NCBI GenBank assembly: GCA_004213995.1
Contig: SGZJ01000005.1
Span: forward strand, 1 to 64,000
DNA from: Flavobacteriales bacterium
GTDB lineage: Bacteria; Bacteroidota; Bacteroidia; Flavobacteriales; Flavobacteriaceae
Direction of reading: 5' to 3'
DNA: 64,000 nt
Under the pieces are notes generated by a model. It searched no databases and had not been told where the DNA came from. It saw only the letters and a program-made list of their open reading frames with translations. Position 1 is the first letter of the stretch. Every line of letters begins with the position of its first letter. Of this stretch, positions 19,236 through 30,278 are shown in pieces. The position numbers and the translations under genes are program-made.

Positions 19236-20247
19236 CTTATTACTTAGAGCTCTTAAAGGAGAGGTTGTCGAAAGGCCTCCTGTGTGGATGATGCGTCAGG
19301 CAGGAAGGTACTTACCAGAATTTATAGAAATTAGAAAAAAATATGATTTTTTTACTAGATGTCAAACGCCTGAATTAGCTAGTGAAATTACAGTCCAACC
19401 AATTAGAAGATATGGAATGGACGCAGCTATATTGTTTAGTGATATTTTGGTAATTCCACAAGCAATGAATATTGAAGTTCTAATGAAACCAGACTTTGGA
19501 CCGTTTATTCCTAACCCTATTCGAAATGCAAAAGACCTTGAAAAGGTAGTAGTTCCTGATGTAAATGAATCGTTAGATTATGTCTTTGATGCTATAAAAA
19601 TGACTAAAGAAATTTTAAATAATGATATTCCATTAATTGGATTCGCAGGATCGCCATGGACAATACTGTGCTATATTGTACAAGGTCAAGGGAGTAAAAC
19701 TTTTGATAAAGCTAAAGAGTTTTGCTTCAAAAATCCGATTTTGGCTCATGAGCTGTTAAGTAAAATAACAGTAACCACAATTGCATATTTAAAACAAAAG
19801 GTTAATGCCGGGGTTGACGTTTTACAAATATTTGATTCTTGGGGAGGACTCCTTTCACCAACTGATTACAGTGAGTTTTCATGGCAATATATAAACCAAA
19901 TTATAGAAGAGCTAAAGGATTTTGCGCCAGTTGTTGTATTTGGTAAAGGGTGTTGGTTTGCATTAAATGAAATGAGTAAAAGTAATGCCTCTGCTCTTGG
20001 TGTTGATTGGACAATCACTGCAAGAAATGCAAGATATTTAAGCGGTGGAAATATCACATTACAAGGCAACTTAGATCCTTCTAGGCTACTTTCTAGCAAA
20101 TCAAAGATTAAAGATTTAGTCAACAACATGATAAATGATTTTGGAAAAGATAGATACATTGTTAATCTTGGTCATGGCATACTGCCAAATATCCCATTAG
20201 AAAATGTTGAGGTGTTCATAAATACTGTGAAAGAATATAAAGCATAA
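19222..20247 (+). CDS. hemE: Uroporphyrinogen decarboxylase
   Basis: [32 protein letters not shown] track 19183 start trimmed to ATG in [11 protein letters not shown]. Confidence 0.96.
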   Translation: MIKNDLLLRALKGEVVERPPVWMMRQAGRYLPEFIEIRKKYDFFTRCQTPELASEITVQPIRRYGMDAAILFSDILVIPQAMNIEVLMKPDFGPFIPNPIRNAKDLEKVVVPDVNESLDYVFDAIKMTKEILNNDIPLIGFAGSPWTILCYIVQGQGSKTFDKAKEFCFKNPILAHELLSKITVTTIAYLKQKVNAGVDVLQIFDSWGGLLSPTDYSEFSWQYINQIIEELKDFAPVVVFGKGCWFALNEMSKSNASALGVDWTITARNARYLSGGNITLQGNLDPSRLLSSKSKIKDLVNNMINDFGKDRYIVNLGHGILPNIPLENVEVFINTVKEYKA

Positions 20248-21149
20248 TGAAGACTAAATTCTACAGCCATATCGTACAATTACAAAGAAGCATCTGTGAT
20301 GAATTTGAAAAAATTGATGGAAAGGCTAAGTTTTTTGAAGACAAATGGACAAGAGACGGGGGTGGCGGTGGAATAACTAAAATAATTGAAGATGGAAAAG
20401 TCATTGAAAAAGGCGGAGTAAATATTTCAAAGGTATTTGGGGAGCTTCCACAAAGTATGCAAAAGCAACTTAATACAAAGTCTAACAAATTTTTTGCATG
20501 TGGATTAAGCCTAGTGATTCATCCTATAAATCCAATGGTTCCTACAGTTCACGCAAATTGGAGATATTTTGAAATGTACGATGATGATGGAAACATTACT
20601 GACTCTTGGTTTGGAGGAGGTCAGGATTTAACTCCTTATTATATATTTGAAAATGATATCGAACATTTTCACAAGCAATGTAAAACTATTTGTGATAAAC
20701 ACAACCCAAGTTTTTATGTTAAATTTAAAGAGAATTGCGATAATTATTTTTTCAATTCCCATCGAAATGAAGCTAGAGGGGTTGGAGGTTTGTTTTTTGA
20801 TTATTGTAAACAAACCCCAACAACAAGTATGTCGGACTGGTTTAGTTTTGTAGAAGAAATTAGTAGTAATTTTATTAATTGTTATGGTCCTATAATAAAC
20901 AGCAAAAAACTATTGGCTTATTCTAAGTCCCATAAAAAATGGCAAGAAATAAGAAGAGGAAGATATGTAGAGTTCAACCTAGTTCATGATAAAGGAACTC
21001 TATTTGGGCTAAAAACTAACGGGAGAATCGAAAGTATTTTGATGAGCTTACCTCCAAAAGTAAGCTGGAAATATAATTTTCTGCCTGAAAAAAATAGTGA
21101 AGAATCTAAACTTTTAGATATATTAAAAAACCCTGTCAAATGGGTTTAA
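20247..21149 (+). CDS. hemF: Oxygen-dependent coproporphyrinogen III oxidase
   Basis: WTRDGGGGGITKI; PTVHANWRYFEM; WFGGGQDLTPYY; GRYVEFNLVHDKGTLFGL. Confidence 0.97.
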   Translation: MKTKFYSHIVQLQRSICDEFEKIDGKAKFFEDKWTRDGGGGGITKIIEDGKVIEKGGVNISKVFGELPQSMQKQLNTKSNKFFACGLSLVIHPINPMVPTVHANWRYFEMYDDDGNITDSWFGGGQDLTPYYIFENDIEHFHKQCKTICDKHNPSFYVKFKENCDNYFFNSHRNEARGVGGLFFDYCKQTPTTSMSDWFSFVEEISSNFINCYGPIINSKKLLAYSKSHKKWQEIRRGRYVEFNLVHDKGTLFGLKTNGRIESILMSLPPKVSWKYNFLPEKNSEESKLLDILKNPVKWV

Positions 21150-21162
21150 CAAACAATAAAAT

Positions 21163-22137
21163 ATGTATCCATTAAATAGAAATAGAAGACTGAGAACAAG
21201 TGAGACTTTAAGAAACCTAATTAGAGAGAACACTATCACTCCTAACGATTTTTTAGTTCCTTTATTTGTTATCGAAGGAAAAAACAATAAACGAGAAATT
21301 CAATCCATGCCTAATTATTTTAAAATGAGTATCGATTTGATTTTAAAAGAAATTAAAATTTTACATTCACTTGGATTAAAATCTGTTTTACTGTTTGCTC
21401 AAGTTGAAGAAAGTCTTAAAGATAACTATGGTACAGAAGCTATTAATAATAATGGCCTAATGCAAAGAGCTATAAGAAGCATAAAAGACAAGTTTCCAGA
21501 TATTCTTGTAATGTCAGATGTTGCATTGGATCCTTACTCGTCATATGGTCATGACGGTGTAGTTGAAAATGGGTTAATTGTTAATGATATTACAAATGAT
21601 ATACTAGCAAAAATGAGTCTTTCTCATATTAAAGCTGGAGCAGATTTTGTGGCCCCAAGTGATATGATGGATGGAAGAGTGAAAGTGATTAGGACAATGT
21701 TAGAAAAAGAAGGATGTCATAATGCAGGAATTATGAGTTATAGTGCCAAATATGCCTCATCATTTTATGGGCCTTTTAGGGACGCTTTAGATTCTAAACC
21801 TGGATTTGGCGATAAGAAAACCTATCAAATGGATATAGGAAATCGAGAAGAAGCAATAAATGAAGTTAGACTGGATATAAAAGAGGGGGCAGATATAGTT
21901 ATGGTTAAGCCTGGGATTTCGTATCTTGATATTATTAGAGATATTAAAAACAATTTTAATATCCCTATTTCTGCTTATCAAGTAAGCGGTGAGTATGCTA
22001 TGATTAAAGCTGCTTCAAAAAATGGTTGGATCGATGAAAATCAAACAATTTTAGAGACATCGATTGCTTTTAAAAGAGCTGGAGCTAGTTTTATAGCTAG
22101 TTACTTTGCTAAAGATATCATAAAATTAATTTCTTAA
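21163..22137 (+). CDS. hemB: Porphobilinogen synthase (delta-aminolevulinic acid dehydratase)
   Basis: RNRRLRTSETLRNLIREN; SDVALDPYSSYGHDGV; VAPSDMMDGRV; MVKPGISYLDIIRDIK. Confidence 0.97.
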   Translation: MYPLNRNRRLRTSETLRNLIRENTITPNDFLVPLFVIEGKNNKREIQSMPNYFKMSIDLILKEIKILHSLGLKSVLLFAQVEESLKDNYGTEAINNNGLMQRAIRSIKDKFPDILVMSDVALDPYSSYGHDGVVENGLIVNDITNDILAKMSLSHIKAGADFVAPSDMMDGRVKVIRTMLEKEGCHNAGIMSYSAKYASSFYGPFRDALDSKPGFGDKKTYQMDIGNREEAINEVRLDIKEGADIVMVKPGISYLDIIRDIKNNFNIPISAYQVSGEYAMIKAASKNGWIDENQTILETSIAFKRAGASFIASYFAKDIIKLIS

Positions 22138-22139
22138 TT

Positions 22140-23276
22140 ATGTCAAAGAAAAAAAAAGGACTACTAATTCTTATTACACTAATTTCATCTTTTTATTTAC
22201 TTGATCTTGGCTATTTAGTTAAGGCTGTAAAAGTAGGATACTTAAAAGGACACACTACGGCTTATTTATCAGACTATGTCCATTTTGACAATGATATTAT
22301 TGAAACTGGAGTTCATCAACCATGGCTAATTAGCGATAAATATAATAGTAAAGTAGAATCTAAAAACTTAATTAATATTAATAAATTAAAAGAAACCACT
22401 TCATACCTAATTATACAAAATGATAGTATTGTTTTTGAAAAGTATTATTTAGGCTATAACCAAGATTCTATTTCAAATTCATTTTCAATGGCAAAAAGTT
22501 TTGTTAGTGCAATGTTAGGAAAGGCCATATCAGATGGATATATAAAGGGCCTTGACCAACCTGTTTCTGATTTCTTTAAGGAATTTAGTCAAGGGAAAGC
22601 TGCTAAGCTAACAGTTGGTGATCTTTCAACAATGTCTTCTGGACTAAATTATGTAGAAAAATATTATAGTCCTTTTTCAATAACCGCTAAAAGTTATTTT
22701 ACCTCAGATTTAAAATCTTTAATTCTAGGTTTAAAAGTTATTGAAGAGCCTGGACAGAGATATAAATATCTTAGTAGTGACACCCAATTATTGGGAATGA
22801 TTCTTGAAAAAGCAACTGGTAAAAATCTTTCTGATTATCTAAGTGAATCTTTTTGGAAACCAATGGGTGCTAAAATTGCTTCTCCATGGCAAGTTGATAG
22901 TAGGGAAAATAATCTTGTTAAGGCATTTTGTTGTATTGCTAGTAGCGCCAGAGACTTTGCTAGGTTAGGTAAGCTTTATAAACAGCATGGAAAATGGGAA
23001 GGACATCAGCTTTTAGACTCTACTTTTATTGCAAAATCTCTAACTCCAAAGTTTGCGAATGCTCCTTTCTATGGTTATGGATGGTGGTTAGACAAATACA
23101 AGGGCAAAGAAATCTTTTACTCAAGAGGACATCTTGGGCAACTAACTATAGTGATTCCAGAAGATGACTTAATTATTGTAAGATTAGGAAATTTAATTTC
23201 AAAAGAAGAACAAGGTAGTGCGCATTCAAAAGACTTTTACACCTATATTGATGAAGCTTACAACATAATTAATTAA
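22140..23276 (+). CDS. Serine hydrolase, beta-lactamase class C/AmpH-like
   Basis: SMAKSF (SxxK), YLSSD (YxS-like), RGHLGQ (KTG equivalent region). Confidence 0.9.
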   Translation: MSKKKKGLLILITLISSFYLLDLGYLVKAVKVGYLKGHTTAYLSDYVHFDNDIIETGVHQPWLISDKYNSKVESKNLININKLKETTSYLIIQNDSIVFEKYYLGYNQDSISNSFSMAKSFVSAMLGKAISDGYIKGLDQPVSDFFKEFSQGKAAKLTVGDLSTMSSGLNYVEKYYSPFSITAKSYFTSDLKSLILGLKVIEEPGQRYKYLSSDTQLLGMILEKATGKNLSDYLSESFWKPMGAKIASPWQVDSRENNLVKAFCCIASSARDFARLGKLYKQHGKWEGHQLLDSTFIAKSLTPKFANAPFYGYGWWLDKYKGKEIFYSRGHLGQLTIVIPEDDLIIVRLGNLISKEEQGSAHSKDFYTYIDEAYNIIN

Positions 23277-23286
23277 TTTTTTTGTT

Positions 23287-24984
23287 TTGAACAAAGCATC
23301 TTCTAATAATCTTATTTCAATAAAAAATTTAAGCATAAGTTTTATTAAAAAAAACAAGGTTGTTAATGTAGTTAACAATATTAGTTTTAATTTATTAAAA
23401 AATGAGGTGTTGGGAATCGTTGGTGAATCTGGCAGTGGAAAGTCTGTGACAGCGTTGTCTATATTAAAGTTATTACCAAAAAATAAAGCTATATCTAAGG
23501 GGGAGGTAATTTATAACAACACAAATTTATTAGAGATAAGTGATTCGAGTATTCGTCAAGTTAGAAAAAAAGATATCTCTATAATATTTCAAGAACCAAT
23601 GTCTGCATTAAATCCAACAATGAAATGTATTGATCAATTGCGTGAATGTTTTGAGTTAAAAAATATTGACATGATAGATGTTGAAGACGAGATAAACTTA
23701 TTGATAAAAAAAGTTAAATTGGAAAAAGTTGACAACTTTAGTTCCAAATATCCACATCAACTCTCTGGTGGACAAAAACAAAGGTTAATGATTGCGATGG
23801 CTATAGCCTGTAAACCTAAATTACTTATAGCTGATGAGCCTACCACGGCACTAGATGTTACAGTCCAGAAAGAGATCATTGAATTACTTTTAAAAATTAA
23901 AAAATCTGAAGGGTTAAGTATAATTTTTATTTCGCACGATCTAGCGCTAGTTTCTGAAATTGCAGATAGATTAATAGTAATGTATAAAGGAGAAATAATT
24001 GAAAAAGGAGGTGCAGCAAAAATATTTTCGAATCCAATTGAAAATTACACTAAAGGTTTGTTATACTCAAGACCAAATAATAAAGTTAAGTTAAGCAAAC
24101 TTCCAACTGTGTCTGATTATATTAATAACTCTGTAGATAACTCAATTATTAGTGACGAGGAAATTGAAATTAGTCGACAAAAGATATATTCAAACAGCCC
24201 TATTTTAGAAATTAAAAATTTAGATAAATATTATATTCAAAATAAAATTTGGTTTAAGAAAAAAGAGGAATTTAAAGCTCTTGATGGTATTAATTTGCAG
24301 CTATATAAAGGAGAAACACTTGGTTTGGTTGGTGAGTCAGGATGTGGTAAGTCTACATTAGTAAAAACAATTGTTCAAATTGAAAAGGTTAGTAATGGAT
24401 CAATATTTTATAAAGGCACTGATATTACAAGACTTTCTAAGTCTGAGTTAAATAATTATAGAAAAGATGTTCAGCTAATTTTTCAAGACCCTGACTCTTC
24501 TTTGAATCCTAAAAAAACTATTGGATCATTAATAATGGAGCCAATGATTGTTCATAAGATTGACAAAAAAGACAACTCTTACAAAAATTTGTGTATAGCT
24601 TTGTTAAAAGATGTTGGCCTTAAAAAAAATGTCTTTTATAAATATCCTCACGAACTATCTGGAGGTCAAAAACAAAGAGTAGGAATCGCAAGAGCAATTA
24701 GTGTTAGGCCTAAAGTATTAATTTGTGATGAGTCTGTATCTGCTTTAGATGTTTCTGTTCAGGCACAGGTATTAAATTTATTAAATCATTTAAAGAAAAA
24801 GCTAAAACTTACGTACATATTCATTTCTCATGACTTATCAATAGTGAAATATATGTCAGACAAAATTGTTGTAATGAAGGAAGGTGTTTTCAAAGAAATA
24901 GGGTTTTCAGAAGATATCTATAACGATCCTAAAATGGACTACACTAAAAAACTAATTGGAGCTATTCCAAAAGGGATTAGCTAA
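23287..24984 (+). CDS. ABC transporter ATP-binding protein, two fused ATPase domains (oligopeptide/dipeptide, YejF/GsiA-like)
   Basis: Two Walker A (GESGSGKS, GESGCGKS), two LSGGQKQR signatures; TTG start. Confidence 0.93.
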   Translation: MNKASSNNLISIKNLSISFIKKNKVVNVVNNISFNLLKNEVLGIVGESGSGKSVTALSILKLLPKNKAISKGEVIYNNTNLLEISDSSIRQVRKKDISIIFQEPMSALNPTMKCIDQLRECFELKNIDMIDVEDEINLLIKKVKLEKVDNFSSKYPHQLSGGQKQRLMIAMAIACKPKLLIADEPTTALDVTVQKEIIELLLKIKKSEGLSIIFISHDLALVSEIADRLIVMYKGEIIEKGGAAKIFSNPIENYTKGLLYSRPNNKVKLSKLPTVSDYINNSVDNSIISDEEIEISRQKIYSNSPILEIKNLDKYYIQNKIWFKKKEEFKALDGINLQLYKGETLGLVGESGCGKSTLVKTIVQIEKVSNGSIFYKGTDITRLSKSELNNYRKDVQLIFQDPDSSLNPKKTIGSLIMEPMIVHKIDKKDNSYKNLCIALLKDVGLKKNVFYKYPHELSGGQKQRVGIARAISVRPKVLICDESVSALDVSVQAQVLNLLNHLKKKLKLTYIFISHDLSIVKYMSDKIVVMKEGVFKEIGFSEDIYNDPKMDYTKKLIGAIPKGIS

Positions 24985-25633
24985 TTCTAATTTCTGGAAC
25001 TTCAGAATCAACGATAAGATTACCAACTGTAGATTCTTTTATTTTTTGAACACTAACTCCAGGTGCTCTTTCAAGTAATTTAAACCCCTCTTTGGTGACC
25101 TCTAGCACAGCTAAATTGGTTACTATTTTTTTTACACACCCAAGACCTGTTAACGGGAGTGAGCATCTTTTTAGCAATTTGGATTCTCCTTTTTTGTTTG
25201 TGTGCATCATTGCTACTATAATATTTTCTGCACTAGCTACCAAATCCATAGCTCCTCCCATTCCTTTTACCATTTTTCCTGGAATTTTCCAGTTTGCTAT
25301 ATCTCCGTTTTCAGAGACCTCCATAGCTCCTAAAATAGTTAAATCAACATGCTTTCCTCTTATCATTGAAAAACTCATTGCTGAATCGAAAAAACTGGCG
25401 CCGGGTAATGTTGTTATTGTTTGCTTTCCTGCGTTAATTATATCTGCATCTACATTATCATCAAAAGGAAAAGGCCCCATTCCAAGAACTCCATTTTCAC
25501 TTTGAAACTCTACACTTAGGTCTTTATTAACGTAATTTGCTACTAAAGTAGGAATCCCTATTCCTAAATTTACATAATACCCATCTTTTACTTCTTTTGC
25601 TATTCTTTTAGCAATTCCATTTTTATCTAGCAT
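24977..25633 (-). CDS. scoB: 3-oxoacid CoA-transferase subunit B
   Basis: GYYVNLGIGIPTLVANYV; SENGVLGMGPFP; LTGLGCVKKIVTNLAVLEV. Confidence 0.93.
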   Translation of the reverse strand: MLDKNGIAKRIAKEVKDGYYVNLGIGIPTLVANYVNKDLSVEFQSENGVLGMGPFPFDDNVDADIINAGKQTITTLPGASFFDSAMSFSMIRGKHVDLTILGAMEVSENGDIANWKIPGKMVKGMGGAMDLVASAENIIVAMMHTNKKGESKLLKRCSLPLTGLGCVKKIVTNLAVLEVTKEGFKLLERAPGVSVQKIKESTVGNLIVDSEVPEIRIS

Positions 25634-26331
25634 TATCTTTGTGTTATAGTTCTTTGTTCAATTCTTTTTTGGTAATTTTCACCCTTAAATATTCTCTGGA
25701 CAAAAATGCCAGGAATATGTATTTCGTTTGGATCAAGAGCTCCTACTGGATATAACTCTTCAACCTCTGCAACTGTTATTGAAGCCGCACCACACATGTT
25801 TGGGTTAAAATTTCTTGCTGTTCCTTTAAAAATTAAGTTTCCTGCTTCATCTCCTTTCCAAGCTTTAACAATCGAAAAGTCTGCATTAAAAGCATGTTCT
25901 AAAATATACATTTTTCCGTTAAATTCTCTAGACTCTTTACCATCTGCAACTTCAGTTCCAAAACCTGCTGGAGTATATACTGCAGGGAAACCAGCTTGAG
26001 CCGCTCTACATAATTCAGCCAGAGTTCCTTGAGGCAGTAATTCAACTTGAAGCTCTCCTGAAAGCATTTGTCTTTCAAATTCATTGTTTTCTCCTACATA
26101 TGACGAAATCATTTTTTTTATTTGGTGGTCCTTTAACAATAGCCCTAGACCAAAGTCATCAACTCCAGCATTATTTGATATACATGTTAGTCCCTTAACT
26201 TTTAATTTTACTAATTCTTCTATTGATTTTTCAGGGATACCACATAATCCAAATCCTCCTAACATAATGGTCATATTGTCTTTAATCCCATTTAGAGCAT
26301 TAGTCACATCACGTACTTTTTTGTTTATCAT
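25633..26331 (-). CDS. scoA: 3-oxoacid CoA-transferase subunit A
   Basis: [45 protein letters not shown]. Confidence 0.93.
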   Translation of the reverse strand: MINKKVRDVTNALNGIKDNMTIMLGGFGLCGIPEKSIEELVKLKVKGLTCISNNAGVDDFGLGLLLKDHQIKKMISSYVGENNEFERQMLSGELQVELLPQGTLAELCRAAQAGFPAVYTPAGFGTEVADGKESREFNGKMYILEHAFNADFSIVKAWKGDEAGNLIFKGTARNFNPNMCGAASITVAEVEELYPVGALDPNEIHIPGIFVQRIFKGENYQKRIEQRTITQR

Positions 26332-26341
26332 ACTAAATATT

Positions 26342-28657
26342 TTAAAAATCTATTTCTAATAACTTCTTGTTGTTATTTTTAATTGTATTTAATGAGTCAT
26401 TTTTAAAATTATTACAATTTAATTCAATGGATAGTTTTTCTGGTCTAAAAAAAGGCTCCTTAGAAATATTTAAAATAGTATCCTGGTAACAACTCTTCAT
26501 ATATACTCCCCATATCGGCAGAGCCATTGATGCTCCTTGACCATAATCGATAGTTTCAAAATGAATAGACCTATCTTCAGCTCCTACCCAAACTCCGGTT
26601 ACTAAATTTGGCACCATTCCCATGAACCATCCGTCACTTTGATTTTGAGTTGTTCCTGTCTTGCCTGCAATTGGATTATCAAATTCATAGGGATATCCAG
26701 TGACCACTGACTCATACGCGTTATTAGTAGCGCCAGTTGTTCTTAATCTTATGCCAGATCCTGCTTGAGTGACTCCTTCAAGTAAGTTAACAGTTACATA
26801 AGCTGCTTCTTCACTTAAGACATCCCTTGTTTCTCTTTTATATTCAAATAAGATTGTTCCATTTTTATCCTCAATTTTTTCAATTAATATAGGCTTAGTG
26901 TATACTCCTTTATTTGCAAATGCTGAATAGGCAGCAACCATTTCATAAACACTAATATCTGGGGTTCCTAAAGCAATGGAGGGAACTGGTAGTATTTTTT
27001 GCTCAATCCCTAAATTTTTAGCTAGTTTTATTACTGGCTTTGGACCAATTTTATCCATTAATCTTGCTGTAACAGTATTAATAGAATTAGCTAAAGCATT
27101 TTTCAAGGTTCGTGTTCTCCCGTATTTATCTCCTGAATTTCTTGGACACCATTTTTCAGGATTGCCAAATTTATTTTTTTCTATACAATATTGACTATCA
27201 GGAAAGGTATCGCAAGGAGACAATTTTACCTGGTCAATTGCTGCAGCATAAACAAAAGGTTTAAATGTTGAACCAATTTGACGCTTCCCTTTTTTTACCA
27301 TATCATACTGAAAATGTTTATAATTCATACCTCCAGCCCAAGCTTTAACAAAGCCTGTACTTGGATCCATAGACATCATGCCAGGTCTTAAAAAAGATTT
27401 ATAATAAATCATAGAATCCCAGGGTTTCATTATCGTATCAATTTCACCTTGCCATGAAAAAACAGTCATTTTTGATGGAATTTGAAAGGATTTTTTTATT
27501 TCCTCTTCAGATTTTTTAAGGTCATATTTCATTTTTCTCCATCGCTCAGATCTTTTCATGGCACGTCTAAGCAGTGTGTCAATTGCACCTTCAGTTAGTT
27601 CTCGAAAAGGAGCTGTTGGATTATCTTCAATCGTGTTTTGTTTGAAAAATTCTTTTTGAAGCCTTGGCATGTGTTGGTTAATTGCATCCTCAGCATAAAC
27701 TTGCATACTATAATTTATAGTAGTGTGAATTTTTAATCCATCTGTATTTATATTATACTTAGATCCATCTGGTTTTCTATTTTTTTCATCCTTTACCCAA
27801 TCTTTCATATATGTTCTTAAGTATTCTCTAAAATAAGGAGCAATTCCGTCACGATGAGACTCTGGGGTGTAATTTAATTTTAAGTCTTTAAGTTGTAGAG
27901 AATCTTTCATCACTTTGTCTATAAATCCGTATTTATACATTTGTGCTAAAACTACATTTCTTCTGTTTTTTACACCAACAGGATTTCTACTAGGCCTAGG
28001 ATTATATAGTGAGGAGTTTTTTAACATTCCTACTAGCATTGCAGATTCACTAATGTCTAAGTCAATAGGCTCTTTACCAAAATAAATTCTTGAGGCACTT
28101 CTTATGCCATCCCCATTATTACCAAAATCATAAATATTTAAATATTGTGCTAAAATTTCATTTTTAGTATACTGCTTTTCTAATCTAATAGAAATAATAT
28201 ATTCTTTAATTTTCTGATTAATTCTCTCCAAAATATCTCTAGATCCTTCACCGGTAAATAATTGTTTAGCTAATTGTTGTGTAATTGTACTTCCTCCTCC
28301 ATCTTTTCCTAATTTTACAATCGCCCTTAAGGTTGATATCCAGTCAATACCAGAATGACTATAAAAACGTATATCTTCTGTTGCTAATAATGCGTCTACT
28401 AAATGTTGAGGGAATTCTGAAAAGCTTACCGGCGTGCGATTATCATTAAAATAAAATTTTGCAATAGTTTTTCCTTCTTCGGAAAGAATTTCGCTAGCTA
28501 AATTTGTCTTTGGATTTTCTAATACTTTTAAGTCAGGCATTTCGCCAAGACCTCCAACTGATGCAAAATAAAAAATTCCAAAAACTGATGACACTAAAGC
28601 TATAAAAAGTGCCCATATGGTAATAATGTATTTTTTAAAATTATTTTTCTTTTTCAA
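26342..28657 (-). CDS. Penicillin-binding protein 1A (transglycosylase/transpeptidase)
   Basis: [61 protein letters not shown]. Confidence 0.96.
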   Translation of the reverse strand: MKKKNNFKKYIITIWALFIALVSSVFGIFYFASVGGLGEMPDLKVLENPKTNLASEILSEEGKTIAKFYFNDNRTPVSFSEFPQHLVDALLATEDIRFYSHSGIDWISTLRAIVKLGKDGGGSTITQQLAKQLFTGEGSRDILERINQKIKEYIISIRLEKQYTKNEILAQYLNIYDFGNNGDGIRSASRIYFGKEPIDLDISESAMLVGMLKNSSLYNPRPSRNPVGVKNRRNVVLAQMYKYGFIDKVMKDSLQLKDLKLNYTPESHRDGIAPYFREYLRTYMKDWVKDEKNRKPDGSKYNINTDGLKIHTTINYSMQVYAEDAINQHMPRLQKEFFKQNTIEDNPTAPFRELTEGAIDTLLRRAMKRSERWRKMKYDLKKSEEEIKKSFQIPSKMTVFSWQGEIDTIMKPWDSMIYYKSFLRPGMMSMDPSTGFVKAWAGGMNYKHFQYDMVKKGKRQIGSTFKPFVYAAAIDQVKLSPCDTFPDSQYCIEKNKFGNPEKWCPRNSGDKYGRTRTLKNALANSINTVTARLMDKIGPKPVIKLAKNLGIEQKILPVPSIALGTPDISVYEMVAAYSAFANKGVYTKPILIEKIEDKNGTILFEYKRETRDVLSEEAAYVTVNLLEGVTQAGSGIRLRTTGATNNAYESVVTGYPYEFDNPIAGKTGTTQNQSDGWFMGMVPNLVTGVWVGAEDRSIHFETIDYGQGASMALPIWGVYMKSCYQDTILNISKEPFFRPEKLSIELNCNNFKNDSLNTIKNNNKKLLEIDF

Positions 28658-29111
28658 TTCTGTATCCGATATTTATTATTCCATCTAATAACTTTAGACC
28701 ACTAACCTTATTAATCTTTCTCATAGCGTGCTGAATGGTAACCAAATATTTTCCATTTTCAAATTTAGCACTTTCTTTGTGTACTAACTTATTTTCATAA
28801 GTATTTAGAAATTTTTTTCCTAGTAATTTTCCATCAGAATTAGCCATTTTATACTCAAGGGTGTCTTTCATTATTATTTTTGTAGAATCGTGAACAGTGA
28901 TTATTAAAAACAAATTATTAAACATATAGCTTTGGTCAGTTCTGACATTTATAAAGGAATTGTACGAGCTTGATTTTAAATCAAATTCAAACATAATCAA
29001 ACTATCTTTGTCCCATTGATTTGGAATAGTTTTATAGCTATCAAATATTCTATCTTGACCACATGAAAGAAAACTAAATATAATTAATACTATTAATACT
29101 CTAGTTAGCAT
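28641..29111 (-). CDS. gldH: Gliding motility lipoprotein GldH-like
   Basis: Lipobox LIIFSFLSCGQD, length and DSYKTIPNQWDKDSLIMFEF pattern; next to PBP1A and a PSP1/RicT gene. Confidence 0.8.
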   Translation of the reverse strand: MLTRVLIVLIIFSFLSCGQDRIFDSYKTIPNQWDKDSLIMFEFDLKSSSYNSFINVRTDQSYMFNNLFLIITVHDSTKIIMKDTLEYKMANSDGKLLGKKFLNTYENKLVHKESAKFENGKYLVTIQHAMRKINKVSGLKLLDGIINIGYRIEKEK

Positions 29112-30243
29112 GTTTTTTTGCTTTTTTTCTTTTGTGATTTTTTTTCTTTCTTGGCTTATCAAACCTTGTTAAACTATCTTGACCAACGACATTCTCGAAC
29201 ATGTTTTCTTCTACGAAATTATTCTCAATTGTATACTCCTCTAAGCCTGAGACTAATTTGTTTAATTTATTCTCATTGATAATTGCATTAGCTTGGTCTA
29301 CTGATAGCAAAAACCAATTATTCCACTCACCAACATATGCATACCATAATTGTTTTTTAAAAATATCTGTCTTTTGGCATACTGCTGTTCCTTTTTCAGT
29401 CTTTAGTTTAATCTCTTTCTTTGGGAAATTTTTTAAGGCATCCATATAAGACCCTAGCTCATAATTTAAGCAGCATTTTAATTTTCCACACTGACCTGCT
29501 AATTTTTGAGGATTAAGAGAAAGTTGCTGATACCTAGCAGCAGAGGTACTTACAGACCTAAAGTCAGTTAGCCAAGTTGAACAACATAACTCTCTACCGC
29601 AAGAACCTATTCCTCCAAGACGAGCAGCTTCCTGTCTTAAACCAACTTGTTTCATTTCAATTTTCGTTCTAAATTCTCTTGCATAAATCTTAATTAATTC
29701 TCTGAAATCTACTCTTTCATCAGCTGTGTAATAAAAAGTTATTTTGCTACCGTCCCCTTGATATTCAATGTCAGATATTTTCATTTTTAATCTCAGATCA
29801 ATTGCAAACTTTCTAGCTCTAACTTTAATTGGCTCTTCTTTGTCTCTTAATAATGACCACTTGTCTATTTCAATTTGTGATGCTTTTCTGTAAATGATCT
29901 TTGACTCTTCTTGTGAATAGCTGATTTTTTTCTTGTCCATTTGAACCCTTACAAGTTCTCCAGTTAGTGTTACTATTCCTATATCATAACCACTATTGGC
30001 TTGGGTAGCAGCAATATCTCCTACAGAAAGTGATAGTGAGTTTTTATTTAAAAAATAATCTTTTCTGCCATTTTTAAATCTAATTTCTGAATATAAAAAT
30101 TCTGATTGACCTGATGGTAAAGACATATTTGATAGCCAATCAAAAACAGTAAACTTATTGCAGCTGTCTGTTCCGCATGTTCCGTTGTTTTTGCATCCTT
30201 TAGGAGAGCCATTAGATTTAGAACTGCAAGTTTTACAAGACAT
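29101..30243 (-). CDS. PSP1 domain protein, RicT-like, with Cys-rich N-terminus
   Basis: RVDFRELIKIYAREFRTKIEMKQVGLRQEAARLGGIGSCGRELCCSTWL; QCGKLKCCLNYE; N-terminal MSCKTCSSKSNGSPKGCKNNGTCGTDSCNKF. Confidence 0.9.
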   Translation of the reverse strand: MSCKTCSSKSNGSPKGCKNNGTCGTDSCNKFTVFDWLSNMSLPSGQSEFLYSEIRFKNGRKDYFLNKNSLSLSVGDIAATQANSGYDIGIVTLTGELVRVQMDKKKISYSQEESKIIYRKASQIEIDKWSLLRDKEEPIKVRARKFAIDLRLKMKISDIEYQGDGSKITFYYTADERVDFRELIKIYAREFRTKIEMKQVGLRQEAARLGGIGSCGRELCCSTWLTDFRSVSTSAARYQQLSLNPQKLAGQCGKLKCCLNYELGSYMDALKNFPKKEIKLKTEKGTAVCQKTDIFKKQLWYAYVGEWNNWFLLSVDQANAIINENKLNKLVSGLEEYTIENNFVEENMFENVVGQDSLTRFDKPRKKKNHKRKKAKKHAN

Positions 30244-30278
30244 TAAATAAATATTTTATTAAATATAATATATACTTT

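Noticed and set aside
25092-25505. 137-aa plus-strand ORF antisense to scoB
   Set aside because: Shadow ORF; the opposite strand encodes a clear CoA-transferase and the translation has no recognisable family or signal.
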